A DNA stretch of 64,000 nt from the NCBI GenBank assembly GCA_028281495.1, contig JANQJU010000092.1:1-64000 (forward strand), written 5' to 3'. Shown in pieces: positions 1-6,769 of this stretch. The position numbers were made by a program, and so were the translations under genes. The notes beneath the pieces were generated by a model, which saw nothing but the letters and a program-made list of their open reading frames with translations, was not told where the DNA came from and did not search any database. Positions within the stretch are counted from its first letter, which is position 1. Each line of letters opens with the position of its first letter. Origin of the DNA: SAR324 cluster bacterium. Lineage in GTDB: Bacteria > SAR324 > NAC60-12.

Positions 1-95
1 GCAGAGAAGAAGGCAGAGAAGAAGGCAGAGAAGAAGGCAGAGAAGAAGGCAGAGAAGAAGGCAGAGAAGAAGGCAGAGAAGAAGGCAGAGAAGAG
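1..95 (+). repeat. 12-bp tandem repeat (unit GCAGAGAAGAAG, about 7.9 copies)
   Basis: Seven perfect copies cover 1-84 and a partial copy with one change reaches 95. The array is cut by the window start, so the full copy number is unknown. It is in frame with the Rpn-like tail and codes for Arg-Glu-Glu-Gly repeats. Perfect identity between copies suggests recent slippage. Confidence 0.95.
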
Positions 96-251
96 GGACT
101 TCGGCAGGAATTGATTCAGAGCATCCGTTTTCATCAGAGGGTCTTGAAGCAAGTCCCCACATCTATTGAGGAAATGCAAAAGATATCTTTGGAAAAATTG
201 AGACAGTTGTCGGATTCGCTGAAACAACGCTTATTGGAATCTTACCGATAA
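1..251 (+). CDS. C-terminal end of an Rpn-family (PD-(D/E)XK) nuclease/transposase-like protein (partial)
   Basis: Frame 3 is open from the window edge to a TAA at 249-251. The first part translates as repeated Arg-Glu-Glu-Gly units from a 12-bp DNA repeat. About 52 residues follow (GLRQELIQSIRFHQ and onward), ending LESYR. An REEG/RQEG repeat run followed by a short helical tail is typical of the C-terminus of Rpn/'PD-(D/E)XK nuclease family transposase' proteins, which are implicated in DNA cleavage and recA-independent recombination. The catalytic part lies outside the window, so the family call rests only on tail style. The other two frames over the repeat (AEKK and QRRR) do not continue as far. 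Confidence 0.55.
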   Translation, partial: REEGREEGREEGREEGREEGREEGREEGREEGLRQELIQSIRFHQRVLKQVPTSIEEMQKISLEKLRQLSDSLKQRLLESYR

Positions 252-476
252 ACATTTCACAAGAACGATAGATGAAATGCCAACTCTTGTTTCTAGACCT
301 TTGTCATCTTTCTTTAGATTTCGTTTTGAGCCGAGCAGCAATCAGCCTTCAATTGCCACTGAATTATCAACTTCCTTCAAAAAGCTAGCTGTTTTCAGAC
401 AATTCGGCATGTTTGAGAATGGCACCGAGAATCCAAACTCAATTTTGAATCGAATCATAGAAGCGTGAAAGGGAAT

Positions 477-914
477 ATGAACATTAAACAAATTACAGAA
501 CCTCAACTTCAGGAATGTGTTCAGTTGTATCAACAAACTTTTTCTGGAGAACCATGGAACGAACCGTGGACGGAAGAGCGGGCCTTTGAACGCCTGAACC
601 ATTTCTATCAATCGCGAGGTTTCATCGGTTTGGGCGCCTGGAATGAGGAAGGGTGTTGCGCATTTACTCTAGGAAACCGCGAGCCGTTTTTAGACCGACA
701 AGCCTTTTACCTCCGAGAAATGTGTGTCAAACCGGACTTTCAACGCCAAGGCATTGGGAGACGTTTGCTGGTAGCCTTACATGGTTTGCTTAAAGAATCC
801 GGGTTGGCTCGAATTTATCTGCTCACCAATCACGATTATGCTGCCTATGATTTCTATAAAAAAATTGGATACAAACCTGCAGACGGGATGGAAATGTTGA
901 TTTACCGTTTGTAG
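477..914 (+). CDS. GNAT-family N-acetyltransferase
   Basis: A 145-residue protein of the GCN5-related acetyltransferase fold, which moves an acetyl group from acetyl-CoA to an amine. The acetyl-CoA binding motif A is visible as CVKPDFQRQGIGRRLL (Q/R-x-x-G-x-G/A type), and the C-terminal YDFYKKIGY is the usual beta6/alpha4 segment. The length is normal for a single-domain GNAT. I chose the ATG at 477, which has AAGGG just upstream, over the in-frame GTG at 465. The substrate cannot be read from the sequence; similarity in style to aminoglycoside 6'-acetyltransferases is only a general GNAT trait. Its last 13 bases overlap the convergent gene. Confidence 0.85.
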   Translation: MNIKQITEPQLQECVQLYQQTFSGEPWNEPWTEERAFERLNHFYQSRGFIGLGAWNEEGCCAFTLGNREPFLDRQAFYLREMCVKPDFQRQGIGRRLLVALHGLLKESGLARIYLLTNHDYAAYDFYKKIGYKPADGMEMLIYRL

Positions 915-1543
915 GTATACTCCGGTTCATCTTCCTGCCATTGGGCAAGGTCCGGTTCGGTAAGGATGTAATCTTTCAGGGGCGTTATGCCATCAGCGAG
1001 AAACGTAGTAGTCAAAAAATTTTCCAAGACTTCCCCACCATGAGAGGCCGCCGCACGCAAACAAAATTTGAGGTAAATGGGAAATGGTAGCACGTCATCA
1101 CGCCAAATTTTTCCCGGATAATGCTGTCCCACCCTTCGGTAATATTCACTTTCGGTCACACATTTGTTGATTCGGTAGTCCACATCATTATATTCCGAAC
1201 ACATTCGCCCGGTCACGACAGAGCCGTTGCCTTCGGTGCACTCCACTTGAACCCATTTGAACCGATGTTCCCGTTCATATAGCGCTTCAAATTCGTCTTC
1301 TGGAGAACGAAACAAGGAACATATGATCTCATAATTGGGATCGAATCGAGTCACACACGACCCCACCCGCCGGTTCTCTGGATCATACCCATTCCTTTGG
1401 ATGAACACGATTCCCACCTTATTGAATAGACGCTTATAATTTTTTACCCGGACAAGCCGAAAATCTTCCAAACCAGGAACGGTTTCTCGTGCTGAGGCTT
1501 CCGATAGCAAGGAACCATAACCAACCACATTGATGAAACTCAT
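902..1543 (-). CDS. Gamma-glutamylcyclotransferase-like protein
   Basis: A 213-residue protein with the N-terminal signature VVGYGSLLS, the YGSL nucleotide/substrate loop of the GGCT/AIG2 fold. An acidic LYEREHRF segment lies where this fold usually carries its catalytic glutamate. Family members cleave gamma-glutamyl peptides to 5-oxoproline or act on related amides. The actual substrate is unknown. The start at 1543 is preferred over upstream in-frame starts because AAAGGA lies nine bases ahead of it and the YGSL motif then falls close to the N-terminus, as in the family. It converges on the GNAT gene with a 13-base overlap. Confidence 0.75.
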   Translation of the reverse strand: MSFINVVGYGSLLSEASARETVPGLEDFRLVRVKNYKRLFNKVGIVFIQRNGYDPENRRVGSCVTRFDPNYEIICSLFRSPEDEFEALYEREHRFKWVQVECTEGNGSVVTGRMCSEYNDVDYRINKCVTESEYYRRVGQHYPGKIWRDDVLPFPIYLKFCLRAAASHGGEVLENFLTTTFLADGITPLKDYILTEPDLAQWQEDEPEYTYKR

Positions 1544-1740
1544 AGCTATTGATCCTTTCCAATCGAAGATTTGTGTTTTATAAGTCGCGATACTTGGTAC
1601 TCGTTTTTCTGTCATATCAGATACGAAACCTGACATCCATATCACTCAAGTGTTCAACTACTATATGACATGATCCGTATTGGTATCTCTGTTTATGCAG
1701 AAATCCGATATTTGTTCAACTCAATGACTAAGATAAAACA

Positions 1741-2454
1741 ATGAATCTACTGAAAAAATGTATCGCTGAGGGCTTGGGCACTTTCATGATCGTATTCGGA
1801 GGCTGCGGTGCCGTTGCGATTGATGGCCTTTCTGGAGAGGCGATCACACATTATGGCATTGCCACTGCTTTCGGATTGATCGTGATGACCATGATTTATG
1901 CAACGGGTCATATATCTGGTGCTCATTTCAATCCAGCGGTGACTCTTGCCTTTGCCTTAACCCGTCACTTTCCAAAGAAAGAAATCCTACCTTATATTTT
2001 CGCACAATGTGGAGGAGCAATCCTGGCCAGCTCACTTCACAAGCTGACCTTAAGCTCTATTGCTCGATTGCCAGAAATCAATACCACATTGAATTATGGT
2101 GTGACCCAGCCGATGGATGGCCGATTTCTGACCGCTGTGATCTGGGAGTTCCTGCTGACGTTCTTTTTGATGCTGGTTATCATTGCAGTAGCAACTGACT
2201 ATCGGGCCGTGGGGCAGGCTGCCGGACTGGCGATTGGTGGGACGGTATGGTTTGAAGCCATGTTTGCAGGCCCTCTTTGTGGGGCATCAATGAACCCGGC
2301 ACGGAGCTTGGGCCCGGCACTGGTTTCGGGTCAATGGGATCACTTTATTGCTTATCTTATCGGCCCGACCCTTGGTGCCGCAGCGGGTGCATGGGTTTAC
2401 GAATTCATCCGATGCCATCCGAAAGAAAATAATGAAGTCAAAGGGTGTTGCTAA
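1741..2454 (+). CDS. Aquaporin (MIP family), probably AqpS-type ars channel
   Basis: A 237-residue membrane channel with six hydrophobic segments and the two half-helix NPA boxes of the family: HFNPAVT (N64-A66) and MNPARS (N185-A187) followed by the selectivity-filter Arg188. Such proteins pass water, glycerol or small neutral solutes. A 3' remnant of arsC directly downstream on the same strand suggests an aqpS-arsC arrangement, as in rhizobial ars operons. There AqpS lets out arsenite made by ArsC. That role is inferred from context; on sequence alone it could be a plain water or glycerol channel. No strong ribosome-binding site is visible before the ATG. Confidence 0.88.
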   Translation: MNLLKKCIAEGLGTFMIVFGGCGAVAIDGLSGEAITHYGIATAFGLIVMTMIYATGHISGAHFNPAVTLAFALTRHFPKKEILPYIFAQCGGAILASSLHKLTLSSIARLPEINTTLNYGVTQPMDGRFLTAVIWEFLLTFFLMLVIIAVATDYRAVGQAAGLAIGGTVWFEAMFAGPLCGASMNPARSLGPALVSGQWDHFIAYLIGPTLGAAAGAWVYEFIRCHPKENNEVKGCC

Positions 2455-2469
2455 GGCAGCAACGCTTTT
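2444..2469 (+). terminator. Possible weak intrinsic terminator overlapping the aquaporin stop codon
   Basis: A stem of GGTGTTGCT (2444-2452) against AGCAACGCT (2458-2466), with two G-U pairs, closes a five-base AAGGC loop and runs into TTTT at 2466-2469. The aquaporin stop lies within it. Whether it terminates transcription is uncertain because the U-run is short. Confidence 0.35.
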
Positions 2470-2504
2470 CCGCCGAGAGGCAATCTGTTTCAACCTTAGG
2501 AAAA

Positions 2505-2692
2505 AAGTGATTACGGTTTGCGATGCAGCCAATGAATCGTGTCCTATTTTTCCTGGCAAAACTCAGAAGCTGCATTGGGGGTTTCCCGATCCCGCCAAAG
2601 CCACCGGTACTGAAGAGGAAATTCTGGATGAGTTCCGTGCAGTACGGGATCAAATTCGTCAAAAGTTCGACGACCATGTTGAGGAGTTTTAA
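2505..2692 (+). pseudogene. arsC: 3' remnant of thioredoxin-coupled arsenate reductase (arsC)
   Basis: An open frame ending TAA at 2690-2692 encodes VITVCDAANESCPIFPG, then LHWGFPDPAKATGTEEE, then a helical FRAVRDQIRQK end. This is the C-terminal half of low-molecular-weight-phosphatase-type ArsC, including the VCD and C-P-x-x-P-G redox/loop region and the HWGFPDPA segment. The N-terminal half with the phosphate-binding CX5R loop and nucleophilic cysteine is absent: upstream is the aquaporin gene, with only about 50 bases between. With no catalytic loop and no credible start it should be inactive. It follows the aquaporin, as in aqpS-arsC operons, so a deletion probably removed arsC's 5' part. 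Confidence 0.75.
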
Positions 2693-2792
2693 GCTGATCG
2701 GCTTGCTGTCGTTGGGAGGCTTAGTTGCCATCGCGGAAAGCTTGTTGGGGGAATACACGACACTCCGGTGTGTCGATCATTCCACTGGTCAG

Positions 2793-4229
2793 TTATTGAG
2801 AAACTCCGAGGAGAGGGCTGTCAAGCTCGTATCTTCGGAGTTTATCTTTTAAGGTTTTTCGAGTGATGCCTAAGCGCCTAGCAGTCTCGGATTTGTTGCC
2901 CTGTAAAAGATCCAACACTTTGAGGATATAATCTTTTTCCAGATCTTCTAATGAAACAATTTGAACGTTTTCTGTTGCCCCTTTTGTCATAGAATTTGTG
3001 ATTTCTGCACCTCGGTCAGATTCATGCAAATCCCAACCGCTTGACATCGCTCCTCGTAACTCGGCTGGAAGATCTTGCACAGTGAGTTCCGGAATACGAT
3101 TTCCCACCCGCGATAAAATCGCCATACGTTCAACCAAGTTTTTCAATTCACGGACATTGCCTGCCCATCGTTGATGTTGCAGGATTTCCAAGGCTTGCGA
3201 CGTAATACCTTGGCTGGTGACTCCCAATTGTCGAGCGACGGTTTGTAAAAAAAAGGGAACCAAAACTGCCACATCCCCTTCCCGCTCTCGCAATGGTGGC
3301 ACGTTCAAGGGAATCACATTCAACCGATAATACAGATCTTCCCGAAATGCATGGTCTGCCACGAGAAGCTTTAAATCGCGGTTAGTGGCAGCGATGAGGC
3401 GGACATCTACTTGGATTTCTCGCTTTCCCCCTAATCGCTTGATTTTCAAGTTTTCCAAGACACGAAGAAGTTTGGGTTGTAAGGCCAGAGGCATTTCTGC
3501 AATTTCGTCCAAAAAGAGGGTTCCCTTGTGCGCCAACTCAAATACTCCTTTGCGGGACGACGTTGCCCCCGTGTAAGCCCCCGTTTCGGCCCCAAACAGT
3601 TCGGCTTCGAGGAGGTTTTCAGGGATAGCTGCACAATTGATCGCCACTAGCGAAGAAGCCGAACGTAAAGAGTGACGATGGATGGCATGCGCGACCAATT
3701 CTTTTCCTGTCCCACTTTCTCCGCAGATCAGGACAGTGGAATCTGTGGGTCCTACTTTGTGAACCAATGTTTTCAATTCGGTGATAACAGGACTGTTGCC
3801 AATCAAATCAGAGGTTTGGTTGGTGAGTTGAGCATTGTATTGAATTTTCTGAATTTCATTCCGCATTCCCTGAAATTCTAAGGCCTTTTGCACTTGGAGT
3901 TTCAATTCCTGCAAATCAAAGGGTTTGATCAGGTAATCAAAAGCCCCGTCTTTCATAAGACGAATTGCTCCCTTGGTGTCGGGAAAAGCGGTCAACATGA
4001 TCACAGGCAATTCCGGAGTCTCTTGGCGGATTTTCGTAAACAAATCACGACCATCTCCATCGGGTAAATGAATGTCCAACAAGACTAAATCACAGTTGAA
4101 TTCAGACAACCGACTGTCAGCTTCGGCCAAACTTGAAGCCGACACCACTCGAATCGAATCCCGTGCCAAATATTGGCAAATATTGGACTGCATGGAAGGA
4201 TCGTCTTCCACTAACAAAATCGTGTGCAT
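2793..4229 (-). CDS. NtrC-family sigma-54-dependent response regulator
   Basis: A 478-residue transcription activator in three parts. Residues 1-120 form a receiver domain with acidic pocket E8-D9-D10 and phospho-acceptor D52. The AAA+ sigma-54 activation domain follows, with Walker A GESGTGKE, the sigma-54 contact loop GAYTGA (one conservative change from GAFTGA) and Walker B LFLDEIAEM. The C-terminal Fis-type helix-turn-helix is visible as NKSETARRLGITRKTL. A good AAGGGG Shine-Dalgarno lies before the ATG at 4229. It is 21 bases downstream of the histidine kinase gene and surely forms a two-component pair with it. A sigma-54 promoter match ahead of the divergent nitrate reductase operon makes that operon the likely target. 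Confidence 0.95.
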   Translation of the reverse strand: MHTILLVEDDPSMQSNICQYLARDSIRVVSASSLAEADSRLSEFNCDLVLLDIHLPDGDGRDLFTKIRQETPELPVIMLTAFPDTKGAIRLMKDGAFDYLIKPFDLQELKLQVQKALEFQGMRNEIQKIQYNAQLTNQTSDLIGNSPVITELKTLVHKVGPTDSTVLICGESGTGKELVAHAIHRHSLRSASSLVAINCAAIPENLLEAELFGAETGAYTGATSSRKGVFELAHKGTLFLDEIAEMPLALQPKLLRVLENLKIKRLGGKREIQVDVRLIAATNRDLKLLVADHAFREDLYYRLNVIPLNVPPLREREGDVAVLVPFFLQTVARQLGVTSQGITSQALEILQHQRWAGNVRELKNLVERMAILSRVGNRIPELTVQDLPAELRGAMSSGWDLHESDRGAEITNSMTKGATENVQIVSLEDLEKDYILKVLDLLQGNKSETARRLGITRKTLKDKLRRYELDSPLLGVSQ

Positions 4230-4250
4230 TGTTCCCCTTCACGTTAATTC

Positions 4251-6116
4251 CTAGCTGATCTCAACCGAATTGGAGGATAAGGGAGAAAATTTCAGAAGAA
4301 ATGTAGTCCCTACCCGCAATTGGCTATGGACTTCCAACTGTCCCCTGTTTTGCTCCATTAAGGTCTTCGCCAACGAAAGTCCAAAACCAGTCCCCCCCAA
4401 ACGAGTCGTGAAAAATGGCTCGAAGATCTTTTCCTGAAGCTCTTCTGCAATGCCGGGGCCGTTGTCTTGAATGGACAAAACTGAGATGGCGGTCTCCGCT
4501 TCCTGGTAAATGCGGAATTCGACCTTCCCTCCGTCTTCCAGGACTTGGAAACTGTTCACTACTAAATTCATAATCACTTGTTGAATCTGCTGCGAATCGA
4601 CCCAGAGGTCAACTTCCGCTTGGAAGTCTTGAATGATCTGAATGTTTTTTTGCTTGGCCTCACTCCGAAACAGAGGCAACACTCCCTGCAAGATATGTTC
4701 GAGACGATGTTTTGAGAAGTGAGGTGCACTCGGACGACCTAAAGCATTAAAGTCCCGAATGAGTTTATGCAGACGATCAATCTGCAACAAGATAGAATCC
4801 AACCGTTTTCCATCGGGATCGATTTCTGAAGCCTCTTCCTGCATCAATTGCACGGTGGTCCGAATTGCTCCCAATGGATTCCCGACCTCATGTGCCAACC
4901 CCGAAGCAAAGGATTCCAACATCGAACGTTGATGCTGCCCTTGCGCGTGTTTCAACTCCGAAATGTCCCAACGAATCGCGATGTATTGATAAGGTTTTTT
5001 CTGGTCATTTAAAAATGGGACAATGGTGGTGTCGACCCAATAGAAACTTCCATCTTTTGCCTGGTTTTTGATCTCACCTTTCCACACATGTCCTTGGGCA
5101 ATCGTTTTCCACATAGTTCGAAAAAATGCTTTGGAGTGGTGTCCGGAATTAATAATCCGATGATTTTGTCCCAACAGCTCGTCACGAGTGTATTTGGCAA
5201 TTTCGCAAAAACGGTTATTGACATGAGTGATCACCCCCTTGGCATCGGTGACAGCCACTATTGCGGCTTCATCCAAAGCCCTTTTGAGGTCACGAAGCTC
5301 TTGATGGGAGCGATGGAGGTTCTGCTCAGCTTGTTGACGGTCTCGAACCTCCTGACGTAACGTTTCATTTGCTTGTTCGAGTTCACTCGTTCGTGCGGTC
5401 ACTTGGATTTCGAGGTCGTTTTTATAAGTTTCTAGTTGTGTGTGGGCATCAGTGATATCCAATACGCTATTTCGGATACGTAACGACATGGGCCAGAAGA
5501 TCAACAGGGCTTGTAAACCCAGAGCGAATAGCATGGCCATTAGGGTGCCATAGGCCCAATAGCGCAGCTGCTCCACGGCGGCTTCGCTTTCCTGTTGGTA
5601 TTGGCTCACGACCTGATCCAGGAACAAAAGCAGCGGTGTGCTGGCTTGATTCACGATCTGCGGGACTGTTGGAAAATGTTCTTGCTGTTCCACCGGAAGT
5701 TCCAAAAATGCTCGAACTTGCTGAATGAATTGTTTGACCTGAAGATCCAAATTCAGAGGGTCAAAAAAAATTTGTTGGATCGCTTCAGAAGGCTTGCCTG
5801 GAAGATTCAATAAAGGATCCCCTTCGAGCAACACCTTATGCGAATGTTCAAATAGTGCCACGTCCGCCGCAATGGTATGTGTGAGTCGCTGATGTTCACT
5901 TTCTGCAAGGGGAAGCGTCCCAACCTGCTGTACAAACAGGGCTACCCGATGGGCCAGCATCCGTTGACGGCCGCTCATGTTGATCACAGCCCCGTAATGC
6001 TCATGTAAATCGATCAGATGGACAAGCAATACAAAGGAGAGGATGTTCAATAGTGCCAAGGCCCCCAATGAAAACAAATAAATGGGAAACAAGTTGAGCA
6101 AGTTCAATCGCTTCAT
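4251..6116 (-). CDS. Membrane sensor histidine kinase with PilJ/NarX-type sensor domain and PAS
   Basis: A protein of 621 residues from the chosen start. It has an N-terminal membrane helix and then a periplasmic segment with INMSGRQRMLAHRVA, the conserved helix of the PilJ/'type IV pili MCP N-terminal' family, related to the nitrate-binding P-box region of NarX/NarQ. A second membrane helix, a coiled coil, a PAS/PAC domain, HisKA with the phospho-His in AHEVGNPLGA, and HATPase_c with DNGPGI and GTGFGLSLAK follow. ATG 6116 is preferred to 6134 because GGAGG lies four bases ahead of it, though the spacing is short. Nitrate or nitrite sensing is inferred from the sensor family and the divergent nap operon. 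Confidence 0.92.
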   Translation of the reverse strand: MKRLNLLNLFPIYLFSLGALALLNILSFVLLVHLIDLHEHYGAVINMSGRQRMLAHRVALFVQQVGTLPLAESEHQRLTHTIAADVALFEHSHKVLLEGDPLLNLPGKPSEAIQQIFFDPLNLDLQVKQFIQQVRAFLELPVEQQEHFPTVPQIVNQASTPLLLFLDQVVSQYQQESEAAVEQLRYWAYGTLMAMLFALGLQALLIFWPMSLRIRNSVLDITDAHTQLETYKNDLEIQVTARTSELEQANETLRQEVRDRQQAEQNLHRSHQELRDLKRALDEAAIVAVTDAKGVITHVNNRFCEIAKYTRDELLGQNHRIINSGHHSKAFFRTMWKTIAQGHVWKGEIKNQAKDGSFYWVDTTIVPFLNDQKKPYQYIAIRWDISELKHAQGQHQRSMLESFASGLAHEVGNPLGAIRTTVQLMQEEASEIDPDGKRLDSILLQIDRLHKLIRDFNALGRPSAPHFSKHRLEHILQGVLPLFRSEAKQKNIQIIQDFQAEVDLWVDSQQIQQVIMNLVVNSFQVLEDGGKVEFRIYQEAETAISVLSIQDNGPGIAEELQEKIFEPFFTTRLGGTGFGLSLAKTLMEQNRGQLEVHSQLRVGTTFLLKFSPLSSNSVEIS

Positions 6117-6178
6117 CAGTCCTCCAATCATCATTCCGCTACCTCAATCAAAATTCGTGTAAAGAAAAATGAAACAAT

Positions 6179-6210
6179 CCAGGTGGTTCGTTTGTAACCA
6201 TTTCACCTGG
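6179..6210. promoter_or_regulatory. Nested inverted repeats, candidate activator binding site (UAS)
   Basis: Outer arms CCAGGTG (6179-6185) and CACCTGG (6204-6210) are perfect. Inside them lies TGGTT (6184-6188) and AACCA (6196-6200) with a seven-base spacer. The site is in the divergent region between the kinase gene and napD, about 190 bases upstream of the -12 element of the predicted sigma-54 promoter, a normal distance for an NtrC-type enhancer. Reiterated GGTTCT motifs lie between 6227 and 6260. Binding by the linked response regulator is inference. Of the gene-free stretch 6117-6424, these repeats and the promoter are all I can identify. Confidence 0.5.
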
Positions 6211-6365
6211 CTAATTTTTATCCATCGGTTCTTTTCTATCCAGGTTCTCTTCTTGGTTCTATCCGTATTCATTTCTATATTCACGGGTGCGGTTGACCGA
6301 CTCATTTGGGGATTGCTCCCCAATAAACCCACGTCATTTGCATGACCCAAAACTCGCATCGCGAC

Positions 6366-6381
6366 TGGCATAGTAATCGCA
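6366..6381 (+). promoter_or_regulatory. Sigma-54 (RpoN) promoter upstream of the nap operon
   Basis: TGGCAT, five bases, then TCGCA: the -24 GG (6367-6368) and -12 GC (6379-6380) have the obligatory ten-base separation, and the surrounding bases match the TGGCAC-N5-TTGCA consensus well. The predicted start of transcription is near 6392, 33 bases before napD. A linked sigma-54 activator gene supports it. Confidence 0.7.
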
Positions 6382-6424
6382 GAAAGGAGGGAAATCTCAC
6401 AACCCTTATTCTATCAGGAGGCCT

Positions 6425-6682
6425 ATGCCCGTGATGAGTTATCTCGCCTATCCCACACCTGGAAACAAACAGGTTTTGTACCAAGAGCTTGTTCGCTTGC
6501 ACCCTTGTGAAGTCCTTCCTGCCGATAACCAGGAACTCCTCATTTTGATCACTGATACCGACAGCATCAATGCTGAGACCGAACTTCAATCCCAGTTAAA
6601 ACAGATTCCTTCTCTGGGAGGGCTAGCCCTTGTTTCCGCTTTTGAAGACTCTGCTATCGTCAAAGGCCACTCCACTACATAA
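6425..6682 (+). CDS. napD: NapD-like chaperone for the nitrate reductase catalytic subunit
   Basis: A small 85-residue protein just ahead of napA. NapD proteins have a ferredoxin-like fold, bind the Tat leader of NapA in the cytoplasm and hold back export until the molybdenum cofactor is in place. The CEVLPADNQELLILI segment and the following GLALVSAFED strand match the usual NapD pattern (CEV, then a hydrophobic strand, a helix and a GVLAVSLV-like strand). AGGAGG at 6416-6421 is only three bases from ATG 6425, so GTG 6431 or ATG 6434 may be the true start. Overall identity to NapD looks low, as is normal for this family; position in the operon is strong support. Confidence 0.75.
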   Translation: MPVMSYLAYPTPGNKQVLYQELVRLHPCEVLPADNQELLILITDTDSINAETELQSQLKQIPSLGGLALVSAFEDSAIVKGHSTT

Positions 6683-6769
6683 AACTAAAAGAGGCCTCTT
6701 TCTCCAAATACTTCCTGGAGTTACCAGCATCGCTAAACCAACCATCAACCAACGACCGGAGAACTCGAA

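Noticed and set aside
277..611. Open frames on both strands between the Rpn tail and the GNAT gene
   Set aside because: No ribosome-binding site, odd composition (Ser/Phe-rich), overlap with each other and with the GNAT gene; no family recognised.
2758..2775. Hairpin CGACAC/GTGTCG near the regulator gene end
   Set aside because: No U-run on either strand, so not a supported terminator.
2523..2852. Plus-strand frame overlapping the arsC remnant and the regulator end, with a hydrophobic patch
   Set aside because: It starts within the arsC remnant in another frame and runs into the opposite gene; the hydrophobic patch alone is weak evidence for a protein.
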